Source: Brugia malayi
Lineage: Eukaryota > Nematoda > Chromadorea > Rhabditida > Onchocercidae
Length of the DNA: 64,000 nt
Assembly (NCBI RefSeq): GCF_000002995.4
Contig: NW_025062477.1
Span: 3,816,649-3,880,648, forward strand
Reading direction: 5' to 3'
Numbering within the stretch: position 1 is the stretch's first letter; each line of letters starts with the position of its first letter. Of this stretch, positions 27,901-39,068 are shown piece after piece. Below the pieces are notes generated by a model. The model made no database searches and was not told where the DNA came from. It saw nothing but the letters and a program-made list of their open reading frames with translations. A program made the position numbers and the translations under genes.

Positions 27901-30226
27901 TGACTTCTTCAAGTTCAAAATGGTCATGTAATGACAAAAGTAATATAAAGCATTAAACTATTTCTCAATTCATTTTCATAATTCGAGTTGAAGACAAAAA
28001 GGAAGTAAAAAATAACTGAGAACAGTTATAAAAATTTTCAATCAACATAAATTCTGATCAGTTCAGTTGTCAACCAGGCTAACTTATTTATGACTATATA
28101 ACATTTGATGCAAACTGAATAGATGGAAAGGATCGATAAGTGAGTGCTTTGTGAACTACCTTGCAATTAAAAAAATTGGTCTTTCTAAAATGTATTCAAT
28201 TCAAGCAATAACAACGAACTACTCAATTCATGCCATATCGTGCGACGAAAATTAGTTTGTTCACAGTTAACGACACTGGTGTTTAAATAAAGAAGCATTC
28301 TTCGTTCAATTCTTCACAGTGGTAAACCATACATCTAAGAAGTATGTTCAGTAGGTCAATGAGACACACAGAAAGAACTATAGAGAGTTGCCAATAGAAA
28401 GGAGGCAATTCATTTTCATGAAAATGCGCAACTACTTGTTTTTCCTTTACATCAAAAGCTGGATGAAATGGGGTATAAAGTTTTTGCTTCACTGATGACC
28501 AAAATAACAATGCTCCCAATAAAATTATATCCCCATTTGAAGAGGAGAAAAGACATTTCACCATTTCAAGCATTATGCGTGATTTAATAAAGCAAAATTA
28601 ATTCACAGTTGGCGGAAAAATTTCTAATAAAATGATCAATTTTAAATAAAAGTGAATAGATCTCTCGATGCAATGTCATGCAATTAAGGTAGAGAACGAG
28701 AGTAATGTAAGAAGAAACATACAGGTGTAGAACACATTTGCGATCCAATGTCGCACCGTTCAGGACAGCATCATAGTTGGCACTAGTAAGATTCGGCAAA
28801 GTTTCAATAACAGTTCTAATATCTCCTTCTTCCGCAGATTTGACGAGATCATCATGCAACTGACGAGTTTTATTGCGAACTGATTCTGAACAAAAAATCA
28901 TAGAAAATGGTAAACGAAATGACTTATGATAGGTTCTATGACTTTCAATCGAACTTAGACTAATTTACTAAAATAACTAAGCATTAAAATCTCTCTAATT
29001 TCTTAAGACCATCATAAAAATTTCGAATGGATACCAAGCCGCAAGAAATATTCTTAGTAATTCTTACCAAAATTTATCCATTACAACAACATTAATGATT
29101 AAAATAAAGCCTGGAAAAAATACCAACTAGCTTTTTCCGGAAGAAACCATTCTGCAAACACCTACATATCTCTTCTAGAGAGAAAACAACAAACTAAGTA
29201 TACTCCAAATTTTCTTCCTGTCATTCTTTATGATTCCTTCTATTTATCTGATCCTAAATGCTGATATACCCTAGACAGGAATTAAACATCTACATTGTAA
29301 TAATTTGATCAAACAAACCGATAGCATCGATGAGAAGACAAGCAGTTTCGAATTGGTTCGCCATTTGCGCTAATTCTAATGCGCAATGGTCTCTAAGATC
29401 AGTAGCCAAAAGCTCTGCTCCGGCTTCAATTAAATGACGCACCGCTTCTAAACGTCCCGCAACTGCGGCAACGTGTAAAGGAGTAGCACACAGTGCACTT
29501 GGACCAGCCATACTATTTACGTCCGCTATAAATAACTAATTGAAAACAGAACAAATACATTCACATTGAAACATCATTTATTACAAAATGGAATACATCC
29601 TTTTGAATGACTGAGAAGAGAATCGTACAGAAGCTATGAGCAAACGATTGCTTTAACAAATAATTAAACAAAATTCTCTACCACCAGCTTCTATTAGAAG
29701 ATCCAAGATAGGTAAGTTGCCATTTTGGGCAGCAATATGCAAAGCACTTCTACCATGCTTATCTCTATAATATACCTTCCCTGGATTGGCTTCCAATAGC
29801 TCTCGAAGAAGTTCTTCGTTCTCATACATCACAGCCTGAAAGACAACTTTAAATGAGTTTCAGCCACATTAAAAAAAAACCTTTTTCCAAACCATCAATA
29901 TGTGACAAATTAATTTCAATATGTGAAAATTAAGTATGTGACACAAAATTAATTCCAACAAATAAAAAAAAAAGAAAAAAAAACTATAAAATAAAGACAA
30001 GGAAAAAAGTCTTTTACAGACACTTAGCAAAATAAATTATTTTGGATAATTCTCTGAATTATTCGAATTTAAAAAAAAAGATAATAATTCTAGTGAACTA
30101 GGAACAACTTAATTTCAAGATAATGAAAATGGCATATCTGAAATAAGAAAATATAATAGAAAAAAAAAAAAACCTCACTTCATAGACTAGTTGGCCAGTT
30201 TCTTCTGGACTTGATTTCTCATCCAT
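12957..30226 (-). CDS. lrk-1: LRRK-type ROCO kinase (ankyrin-LRR-Roc-COR-kinase-WD40)
   Basis: Forty-three exons close in frame to 2511 codons (C. elegans LRK-1 is about 2400). Ankyrin repeats fill about residues 17-434, leucine-rich repeats 435-946, Roc GTPase 987-1165, COR to about 1660, kinase about 1765-2060, then a WD40-like tail. Roc motifs: P-loop GVQGIGKTS (Lys1006), TVGVDIGEW switch I, WDFGGQ (1081-1086), THVD (1140-1143). Kinase motifs: GHGAFG (1772-1777), VALKML (Lys1797), YRDLKCEN (Asp1918), DYG (1945-1947), as in LRRKs. Exons: 30179-30226, 29682-29835, 29319-29525, 28723-28885, 27443-27587, 27280-27371, 26867-27038, 26638-26756, 25969-26170, 25670-25914, 25343-25553, 24847-25154, 24620-24734, 24207-24459, 23739-23980, 23468-23630, 23246-23366, 22963-23083, 22655-22778, 22259-22434, 21965-22079, 21495-21697, 21142-21307, 20736-20931, 20535-20664, 19563-19844, 19198-19413, 18703-18875, 18514-18624, 18275-18418, 17843-18086, 17568-17657, 17073-17324, 16695-16943, 16502-16624, 16043-16226, 15692-15816, 15496-15596, 15140-15382, 14578-14773, 14068-14277, 13282-13577, 12957-13062. 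LRRKs act on Rab GTPases at Golgi and endolysosomal membranes. The least certain exons are 24847-25154 (donor gtcctt) and 15140-15382. Confidence 0.93.
19911..20131. repeat. Diverged intronic repeat pair in the LRRK gene
   Basis: Inside the 690-bp intron between the exons at 20535-20664 and 19563-19844, the segment starting aacataaactaaaaag and ending aaaaaggattac occurs at 19911-19944 and again at 20080-20131, the second copy with a short A-rich insertion. Probably a local duplication. Confidence 0.6.
24030..24084. repeat. 33-bp intronic tandem duplication in the LRRK gene
   Basis: A 22-nt stretch beginning ttgatgaaaatatatc is repeated exactly with a 33-bp period in the intron between the exons at 24207-24459 and 23739-23980. 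No function is apparent. Confidence 0.7.
28283..28573 (-). other. Unplaced 96-codon open frame inside a LRRK intron
   Basis: Lies on the same strand in the 1.1-kb intron between the exons at 28723-28885 and 27443-27587. The reading predicts two hydrophobic segments (GDIILLGALLFW and WQLSIVLSVCLIDLLNILL) with a polar loop (VKEKQVVAHFHENELPP) between them. I do not recognise it. It could be a nested small membrane-protein gene or chance. The ankyrin repeat reads straight across the intron (VLHLACLNG), so it is not part of LRRK. Confidence 0.2.
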
Positions 30227-31267
30227 AAGTTCTATAAAAATTTCAGAATAACATCACTAAGTGCCTAATATGAGCGGAATAATAAGCAATGGAAGAGTCA
30301 GCCAAATATGCAGCAATTACAATTATATCATCCAAAATAGTGATCAGCTATTTGCTATTTGTAAAAAGAGAGTCCATTTTATGTTGCGACCAATTTGGCT
30401 CCAGTACTATCGATTCTTCGACGCATCATTGTTACCGCTCCTGCAACACACCAACCAACCGCATTAATAGGCTTAGCCATCATTATAATTGCTCTCATAT
30501 AATTTGCCTTCATTATAATTTCTTTCAAGGTTTGGGTTAACTCTTAAGATTTAAAGATATGTGTAATTGCTAGTATCCGTACATCCATAATAAATAATCC
30601 CCTCAAACATGCCTTCAGGATCGGTATTTCTTACAGTTTTCCGATTTAACATATGTTGGACATTTCCCGTCCAATTGAGAAACATAAGTCAGCAAAACCT
30701 ACTATCAGAGTGTAATTACATGGAGAAATTCCATGTACAAAACTGCATATGGAAGTCGAACTTCCACATTTACTCAAATGCTTGAAAAGTTTCGATTTGA
30801 ACTATCAGTACCATTTTGTAAAGCGCTTCTATGGCACGACCCTTAGCATGTCATAAAAAATGTTGCGTTCTCCCTACTGGATATCATGAAAAATGTTTTT
30901 GATAACGAATCGAAGATCGATTGGATGATTTCCTATCAATAAAACAAAATACAACAGATATATTAATATGCGGAAATGATCAGCAAAAAAAGAAAAAGAA
31001 GAGTGGGACAACAAGTAGTTGATTTATTACCATGGAATAGCATCTCAGTAAGGAAAATTCGTATCAAAAAAGAAAATAAACAACAACTACACATTCTTGT
31101 ATCCTGTTATTTGATTTATGTGGTTCTCCCTGATATTTTGAAAAAAATGAAAATAATACTAGAAGAACTGTAGAACACAGGTATAATATGTCTTTCAACC
31201 ATTCAAGATTCGGTTAGAAATAAGGCTAATTGACTGAATTACAAATGTAAGAAAACGAGTTATTTTA
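30227..31267. other. Intergenic region between the LRRK gene and nmd-3
   Basis: About 1.0 kb with no supported gene. Plus-strand open frames at 30261-30540 and 30976-31173 have no recognisable content and are treated as chance. Confidence 0.6.
30232..30233 (-). other. Probable trans-splice acceptor of the LRRK gene
   Basis: On the minus strand gaaatttttatag ends 5 nt before the ATG at 30226. This supports the short first exon (16 codons) as the true start. Confidence 0.55.
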
Positions 31268-31269
31268 TT
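31264..31269 (-). terminator. AATAAA overlapping the nmd-3 stop codon
   Basis: The minus strand reads aactaataaaataac: the stop TAA (31268-31270) overlaps an AATAAA hexamer. If this is the cleavage signal, the 3' UTR would be very short. AT-rich chance is possible. Confidence 0.3.
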
Positions 31270-34147
31270 AGTTCATTTCAACATCAGCGTTGAGATCAAG
31301 GTCATCCAACATTTCATGTAATGAAGGACCCGGTGGCAAATCTGATGCGATGTCTTTAGAATAAGCTGCTTGTTGTTTGGCATTATCCCGATAAATGTTG
31401 ATCTTCTGCCTCATCTGCTCATCTTCCTCCAAATCTTCCAGAAAGTTCTGCAATACAATGGATCATCTAGCTAAAAACAATGAGTTTCGCTTCTCGCGAA
31501 TAAAAACAATGATGAAGATACTTTGCAAAAGATATAACTTCTTCTAATAGAAACGTTAATACACATACCTCAAATTCGTTCTCCATAGAAGAGCTGTCAT
31601 AAACATCACCATCATTTTGAATCAGTCGTTTTAATTTCCAATTACGTCGTTCTTGTCGTATAGACCGATCGTAAACTTTTCGAACTAAGATGATATCAGC
31701 TATCCTATCCGTTCTCATATCATCTAGCAACGCACTGTTTACGTTGCTACTGCGTAAATCGTACCCTTCAATTAGAATAAAAATTTTTTTTTTCTTTTCA
31801 AACTAATAACAAAGAAAAACAAGCAAAACTGGATTAGAAAATTAAAGAAAGAAAGATAAAGGGTTGAACGAAGATTTTACCTAATACAAGGTCACCTGGT
31901 TTTAACAAATGTCCAAGATGAGACCGCGTGCAGACTTCTTGATTTTCTTGTCCAATCTGCAAGAAATAAATTTCAAGTTATTATTGTTATTACTGGGAGC
32001 ACATTAAATTATTAGCATCGTCAAGTTTACTTTAGTTTTACAATCAGTGAATAATGCTAAGGCAAATAAAAATGAACTCTCAATGGAATGGGAGTTGTAA
32101 CAGAATATATAGAAGTTTTCGCATACCTGATTACTAGGAACTACCCAGATATCGGCTAAACGATGTTTCGTTGACAAATGGCTACATCCTGCAGTCAACT
32201 GAATAAAATCAATATCCTCTACGTCCACTACATAAAACTGGTTCAACCGCTTCGATTGACATAAAGTTTGAAAAGGATCACGCCAATATTGAGTCCTAAA
32301 AAATAACTGTATTCCTGAAGATCCTGACTCAAAAATCATAAAATTCAAGAAATTTCAACTGACTTTTTTTATCACTATCACTGCATTGCAAAGAAATATA
32401 TATCAAGAAAAGAAGAAAAAAACTTTTTTTTTTAACTAACGCATTAATATCTGCCATTTGCAAAGTGCTTGGATCAATCACAGTGATAACTGTGTTCACT
32501 CTTAAGCATACAACGAGCTGATTCATGTTACCCAAAGCTTGAGCTGTCTTCTTCGGTAGACACACTAAATCACCGCGACATATCGGTACGACTTCTACAC
32601 AGAAAGTGTGCTTATAGTCATAAATATTACTCTTAGCATCATGTGTCACCAGTTCCTAAAATTCAGACAATTTAATACCATCCCCTTTGCATATTTTATA
32701 CAAAATACTAATTTCTGACTAATAATACATTACATCACGACTATTCAGGATAAATTGTTATAACTCATATCGTTAACCAGTAAACAGTAATAAGAATTGC
32801 GGACAGTCCATCGCGCAGATAAAGAACAAATACCTCGACACTTAGTTCGTTTTTAGTTCATCAAAAGTCTCCTAATGGCTCTCAAAGTGGAATTAAAACA
32901 GCAGAACCTTAAAACTGGAACTGAGAAAAATGATTTAAAAAAAAAAAAAGCAAAATGTTCATACCTGAGCATATGAATATCTACAGGGCAAATGAGAGGT
33001 GATGAAATCAATGAATTTCCTGGCGTCCTGCAATTTTGCATAAAAGAAATCGACTCCTGTAGGTACAGGTTTGATAGTCGTTGTGTTAAGATGGGCACTA
33101 TGTTTCAGGACTAGTTGTTCCAAATAAAATAACGTCTTTTTAAATTCACACTTCTGACGAACTTGAACACAGGCACGCCAGAAATCTTTTGCTTCGGCAC
33201 GTCGACAGTCATCACACATCTAAACAAACAGGAAGGCGACTAATGTTTGTCATTCAGTACATATTATATATAATTAAATCATTTCAGAACATGATGTTGA
33301 TTTAAACAGCTGCTTGTTATATAACTCAAAATAGCTTCATATTTTAAAGAGTATACAGCCTATGGATTTGATGTGATGAGCGAGAATCACTATCACATTC
33401 TTAACATAATTTGATATTTATGATAGCAACATAGAAATTCCTGAAGTTAGGAATAAAAAGCAGAGATTACTACATAATGGCGTCCGTTCATGATGATGAA
33501 AGCAACTAGCAGTAAGATATACCTGATTCATAACAATAAATTCCACGATGAAAACTTGTTGGAGGACTGCGCCCGTCAATACTTCTTTCTGGATAGTCAG
33601 CTTGAGTTTCACTCTTTTCGAATGTGGTTCTGTCCATAAAAAGGAAGCATCAGTAAGGCGAACCTAAAAAATACAAATAAATGCTTCCATATATCTATAT
33701 TTTAATAAATTCAGATTCAATAGGATAGGTAAAACCTTAGTCATTGTTGGCTTTAGCTTTTTCAGCAATATGGAAAGCAGTTCCTTTGACTCTCGCTCTG
33801 CATGTAACCATCCATTCGGTGGTATCAACCATCGGTTGCAGAACTTACACATAAAAGCTCGATCTGAAAGAAGTGCAAGAATAAAACACAGAACCATAAG
33901 AATACCAAACAAATAAATAGCAGTTAGCAATGTTTTCCAGGGTTAAGTTCGAGCAACCACTAGCTTCACTTGTATGATATTTAACCGTGCCACAAACTTT
34001 ACATTGTTTCGGTATTCCTTCTGTAATATCAATACGAGATCGCACACATGCGATGCACATATTCATCGCATTTGGTTCAATCGACGCACCACACTGACAA
34101 CACAAAATTTTCCCACTTCCTCCTTCTTCCATACATAGCGTTTCCAT
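31268..34147 (-). CDS. nmd-3: NMD3, 60S ribosomal subunit nuclear export adaptor
   Basis: Nine exons (34003-34147, 33736-33863, 33523-33663, 32965-33219, 32441-32655, 32127-32295, 31881-31956, 31569-31765, 31268-31447) give 501 codons; human NMD3 has 503. N-terminal zinc-binding Cys pairs are visible: LCCQCG, MCIACVRS, MCKFCNRW and later MCDDCRRAEAKDFW. Other family blocks are RSRIDITEGIPKQ, KLTIQKEV, VRQKCEFKKTLFYLEQL, RTDRIADIILVRKVYDRS and RRNWKLKRL. The acidic C-terminus (NFLEDLEEDEQMR) ends in LHEMLDDLDLNAD, which fits a leucine-rich export signal. NMD3 binds the joining face of the pre-60S subunit and recruits the exportin CRM1 for passage to the cytoplasm. The start at 34147 is chosen because a 3' splice site lies 9 nt upstream; an in-frame ATG further upstream falls before that site. 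Confidence 0.95.
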
Positions 34148-36459
34148 TTTTCCGTGCTGAAATATATCATTCACATTTATGAATCAAACGTCGTTACTAT
34201 CATACAATTTCATCAAATCATCGTAAACTTCAAAATCCACTAATCTGATGCTCCTAACAATTTAATACATGATTTAATTTTGATTTTTTATAACTTGCAA
34301 TAACAATTTTGTCTCTGTCAGTTTACTTCTTTCACAAAGTTTTCTTTATCTTCGATTTCTTTTCATCCGAAATAAACAGTTGCTACATTCAAAAAGCTTT
34401 TTCTCTTTCCTTCTGTTCCATTCTATACACAACTTTTCCTCGAAGTCTTATATATAAATTATGTTCAATAATCAAAAAGTGTGAACAGTTCAATTCAGAC
34501 AGTTGTTCAATGCAGTTTAGTTCTTAAACTGTGACATAGAAACAATATCTCTTAGACATGAATCATCTTTTTTCATAACGCCCAATCACAGCAGTAACAC
34601 AGCGATTTGAAAGAAATCTTAACAAACCTTACTCGAAGATTGGATTCATCTCAAGTCTGCTAAAGTTAAAGAAGTCGCGGTGGATGACGATGTAATAGTA
34701 TGTGTCACGTTGTTTTCATCCAAATGAAAATTTTGAGTTTCAGGTGTTGTACTTTGAAAACAACGGTAGAATACTCGTTCATGGGGACAATTAAAGATTA
34801 TCAATTTTATTAAGTATGCTTCATTAATTTTTGTTCTCATTTCTTGAGGCAATGCAATGAAAGTATGAATTTAAATATAATTTGCTTTGTAAAGCTTAAA
34901 TGTGAATTAGAAAATGCTATGGTAGATATGTTGAAGAAGGGAATTAGCCTAACTGGATGCATATTTTGCTATTACAGTGCAAGCAAAAGAAAAAAAACCT
35001 TCGAATAGTGAAATTTTTTTTCGTACAATTTGCGAAAGAAAAAAAATTTAATTAATCTATTTGTTTGTTGTATACAGGCTACAAAGGCTAGAAAGATGTT
35101 ATTTCAAAAATGTTTTTGTTGATTGCTGAGATACACTTCACTTCTTATTCATCAATCTTCACCTCCCTAAGGGAGCTATTTTAGTGATTCATGTGAATTA
35201 ATATAAATTTTAATTTTTAATAGGTATCTACTAGATGTGACATATCTACAATGATTCTGTGAAGTTTCTCTTTTTAGTTTAACGTTGATAGTAACACTTA
35301 ATTGGGAGATATGGGATGGTCATGGAACATTTCGTACAAGTCATATATCTAGCTGTTCCTCAGAATTTAATATGATATAATCATGGAATTGAGGATCCGC
35401 TAAATAGTTAAATCGGAAACTTCATAGATTTTTCAGTTCTCTAATACTAAGACAAAGAACGATATCTTAAGAAACCTTTGAACTCTTAACCTTAAAACCT
35501 TTGAATTCAAAAGCTTTCAGTGGTAGAAGATACTATAATGAATCAGACTTTTAGACATATAATATCATGCTGTAACCTTCTTAAGTCACTGCATTTAAAT
35601 ATTTACCTAATTCAGCAATTCAAAGCCACCTTTCTTCTAATCGTAGTACACATTTTAACCACATGTTAATAGTATACGGATGAAACAACAATTTGTCAAC
35701 GATGAGTCATAATCATTATGAGACTTAGTAAGTAACAAAACTAACGTATTTGTGCTTCTAATCGTAGTCCGATTATTTACTATGAATTCTTATTGCAGTT
35801 TTTACCCTGATACATACATGATTATTCAAAACTCCACTTATGTTATCCAGTTGTTTTGTCGAGTAACGAAATGTTATGATACAGAAATACATCTAAACTC
35901 GTTTTTATGTGCAAAAACTTCTACTATATAAGAATTAGAGTTATTAGTATCCATTCCGTCTTCCTGAACATATCCGGTCAGCAGTACTTTTCGATTTGGT
36001 TTAATTTAGCACTACCTCTATATCGTACGAGAAATCGTAATTACAGTTGAAGTCAGATTCCTGATAAATTTTTTTCCTACCGATAACAATAGTGATCAAC
36101 TTTACCCTGATGCACTAATAATTTTCTTACAACATATACCAGAATACAAGGAGAACCAGTATTCGAACTTCTTTGCATAATGACTGTGAATGATTGATTA
36201 TATGAGAAATTACGACTTTATTTGGAGTGCAAAATAAAGCATCAGAAGAGATCATACGTTGAATTCACAAATGCACAATAGTATAAAGATATAGGAATGA
36301 TGACAGCAGTGAAAAACGAATGTTTACTCCCATTCACTATTACAATTTATATAGAATTTTAAATAGTGAGGATGAAGGATGGCGATACCTTGTAACTGTT
36401 TGTTTCGAGTGGTTAGTAACTAAAACTAATTATTCAAAGAAGGAAACACAGACTACAGA
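34148..36459. other. Intergenic region between nmd-3 and aph-1
   Basis: About 2.3 kb, AT-rich. A 68-codon minus-strand open frame (34646-34852) has no recognisable domain and is not called. A 14-mer, cttctaatcgtagt, occurs twice about 120 bp apart near 35640 and 35760. Otherwise I see nothing. Confidence 0.6.
34157..34159 (-). other. Probable trans-splice acceptor of nmd-3
   Basis: On the minus strand atatatttcag ends 9 nt before the chosen ATG. The site decides the start: the longer reading beginning at 34174 would be cut off by it. Confidence 0.6.
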
Positions 36460-38155
36460 TTAGGTACAGATATGGAGTGGATTAGATCTCCTATCTTCAG
36501 CAGGGTTTTCTGATCTCGAAATAGAAGTATCAATGGATTCTGAGTTACAGTCTTTTACGCAAAACATTCTGCAAAATGCTAATTTCGTCCTGCGTTTTAG
36601 TAATGACCAAGTGACACCCATAACCAAGAACGAGATCACTGCATTTACTAGAACGATAACTCCCTGCATGCACATTACAGCCATCTGATATTTCGTTCGA
36701 TTTCCGAAACTCTGTAATTACTATTGCTAAAATATATGGTCCTGCATTGGAAGAGATATCTTTCTTTTCCATCCAAAAGCACTTTTTTTTTTTTATCGAG
36801 CGTATCATTAAACAGAAAGTGACATTGATAAAAAAAAGGACAATTACCAAAGCAGACATAGCGTAGTGTGAGATGACAGCAAAACAAATACCCATCCACC
36901 AGGTGTTCGTAGTACCTTTCTTATGACACCCATCCCAGAATATGACTGTCCAGAAGACATGACACAATGTGACCATGCATGCTGATATAGAATATGTTAT
37001 CTGCAAAATTAGAACTCACTATATTAATTAAAATTAAAAATGAAATGTTCTCCGAATTTTTCACATTTACTTTCATATAAAAATCCGCTATGAATATTAT
37101 CTAGCATCTCTTCCTTCTTCCTTTACTTTCCGAGGCCATTTAGTATTATCATGGATGATAAATTTTTTTTTAGGAAAACGTACAGGGAAATATTGATCAT
37201 TTGGGAGAAGTTTGACTGTGAAACGATCTGATACATACGGTACAGTAGCTGGTAAACCTACAGTACCATGACCCCAAAAATCAGCGATCACATTGATAAT
37301 GAGAAATAAAGCTGCCATCATGCCCATTCCTAAGCCACACACTGTGGCCAAAATATGACGAGCATGTCGCAGAGAATGCATACCAGTTATTCTTTGGCCA
37401 GCAGTTGACATATGGTTCAGACCCCTGAAGAAGTATAATTATCTTCAGGAACAGTCTCCAACAAGTATTTTTAATGAAATTAGTTCACATTTATTGTAAA
37501 TATGATTCAACTTACATATTAAATGTAGGTTCGAAAGAGAAGAGAATTATCTACAATAAGTGAAGATCAATAAGTCTAAATGTTGGATGAATATTAAGAT
37601 GTTTTATCTATATAAAAGAAAATAGTAAGTAAGTAGGTGCTGTTTTTATATGAAATTACCAGAATTATCACTTTTGTGCCTTTTTTAAAAGGATGAAATG
37701 AAGAAGTCTGGCTCCTTCCTGTAATGCGATTGAAATAGCTACCGCAAAAACCAGATACTCCCTGAGAGGTACTATTACAAACCATATACATGCTGATAGT
37801 AATAACGATAACAGCCAAAAGAATGCACTAGAAAACGAAATAAGTACATTAACTGAAATGTAATCAAACACACTGTTAGTCAACATGTAATGCTAGAAAT
37901 AAAAGATAAATATCAATATTTTGGATGAATTGATTTCTCTCACACAAGATTTAACAACCATATAGTGATTGTAACGGTTGTTCAACTGAATGAATATTAT
38001 AACGTATATATAATCAATAATTACCGAGAACTTAAAACATACCCCAAAACAAATAGTATTATTCGCAAAGGATCACTGGCAATTACCCGTCGGAAAATAA
38101 CAACTGAAGGTGAAAATGCGATGAACAAATATCCAATACCCGCTAGTACCGCCAT
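36460..38155 (-). CDS. aph-1: APH-1, gamma-secretase scaffold subunit
   Basis: Five exons (38043-38155, 37672-37827, 37184-37424, 36848-37000, 36460-36711) give 304 codons, close to the roughly 308 of C. elegans APH-1. Hydrophobic spans fit the seven-pass fold: GIGYLFIAFSPSVVIF, FWLLSLLLSACIWFVIVPL, an Ile/Ala-rich third span, then GLGMGMMAALFLIINVIADF. Key residues are the two histidines of the family, His184 (LCHVFWTVIFWDGC) and His215 (VISHYAMSAL). In the fourth span the GxxxGxxxG motif reads Gly120, Gly124, Ala128, so the third glycine is replaced. APH-1 stabilises presenilin, nicastrin and PEN-2 in the protease that cleaves Notch-type receptors inside the membrane. The last 40 or so residues form a polar tail longer than in human APH1. 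A splice acceptor lies 7 nt upstream of the ATG. Confidence 0.93.
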
Positions 38156-39068
38156 CCACGTCCTGAATTAGATTGCTCTAATTGAGCTTTCGCCACTGTT
38201 TGTAGCAAAATCATGACAGAATTCATAAAATTTCATATTTTTTTATATTTTTAAAGTTTGTAACTAGTTCACTAATAGTTCATTGTAAAATTCATAACTA
38301 CTTCATTGAGCAGTAAAAAAGATGAGCGTAAATATGTGATGAATTCACCGCACGTTTATGCAACAGCGGTCTCCACAGTACTTGCATATTTATCGATCCG
38401 GAAATATGACTCAGATTGGATGAAAACTAAGCAGTGGGAAAAAAAAGAAGAAATATTAAGGTTATTGAAGTTTTGACTGGAAGAGCAATAAAGATATGAT
38501 GTTAGTATATTTATTCGATACCAGTGAAATATTCTCAACTGATGATAGTGTTTATAAAAGAAGAGTTTCTCGCTCAAACAATTATAGATATAATTCGCTG
38601 AAATTATTTATTCTGCACATTAAATAATCAAAATATTGCACAAGTCACACCCAGGTAATGAGTGAGGACCGAATTCATTAACACTTATTTGGGTCAAAGA
38701 CATATATATGGGATTGTCAACCAACAATCCGACTCCCTTAACTGCTAAACAATGTGTCCATGCCTAACAATGTTAAAACTATAAACAAATGAGAAATCTT
38801 GATGATAAAGGAAATAAATATCACAGTACTATATACACATCCATTTAGGTAACATCGAATACTGTATACATATTCTACCAATAAAAGAAAGTTGATAACT
38901 GTCGTATGTCAGAACTGCCAATCAGTTGACAGTTGACTCTCTTTTCGGCATTTTGTTTTTACATGTAAGTTTTTCACTTGTTGTACAAATGGAGTTCAAT
39001 GTTTACATCTATTAAACAAAAGATAAAGTGGCACCCGAAGAAATTTAACGATTCAAAAATGCTTTGAC
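38156..39068. other. Intergenic region between aph-1 and tat-5
   Basis: A 913-bp gap. A 73-codon minus-strand open frame (38356-38577) has no recognisable content. Nothing else seen. Confidence 0.6.
38163..38165 (-). other. Probable trans-splice acceptor of aph-1
   Basis: On the minus strand caatctaattcag ends 7 nt before the ATG at 38155. Confidence 0.55.

Noticed and set aside
34646..34852. 68-codon minus-strand frame upstream of nmd-3
   Set aside because: No recognisable motif and no fitting splice partners. nmd-3 has its own acceptor at 34157-34159.
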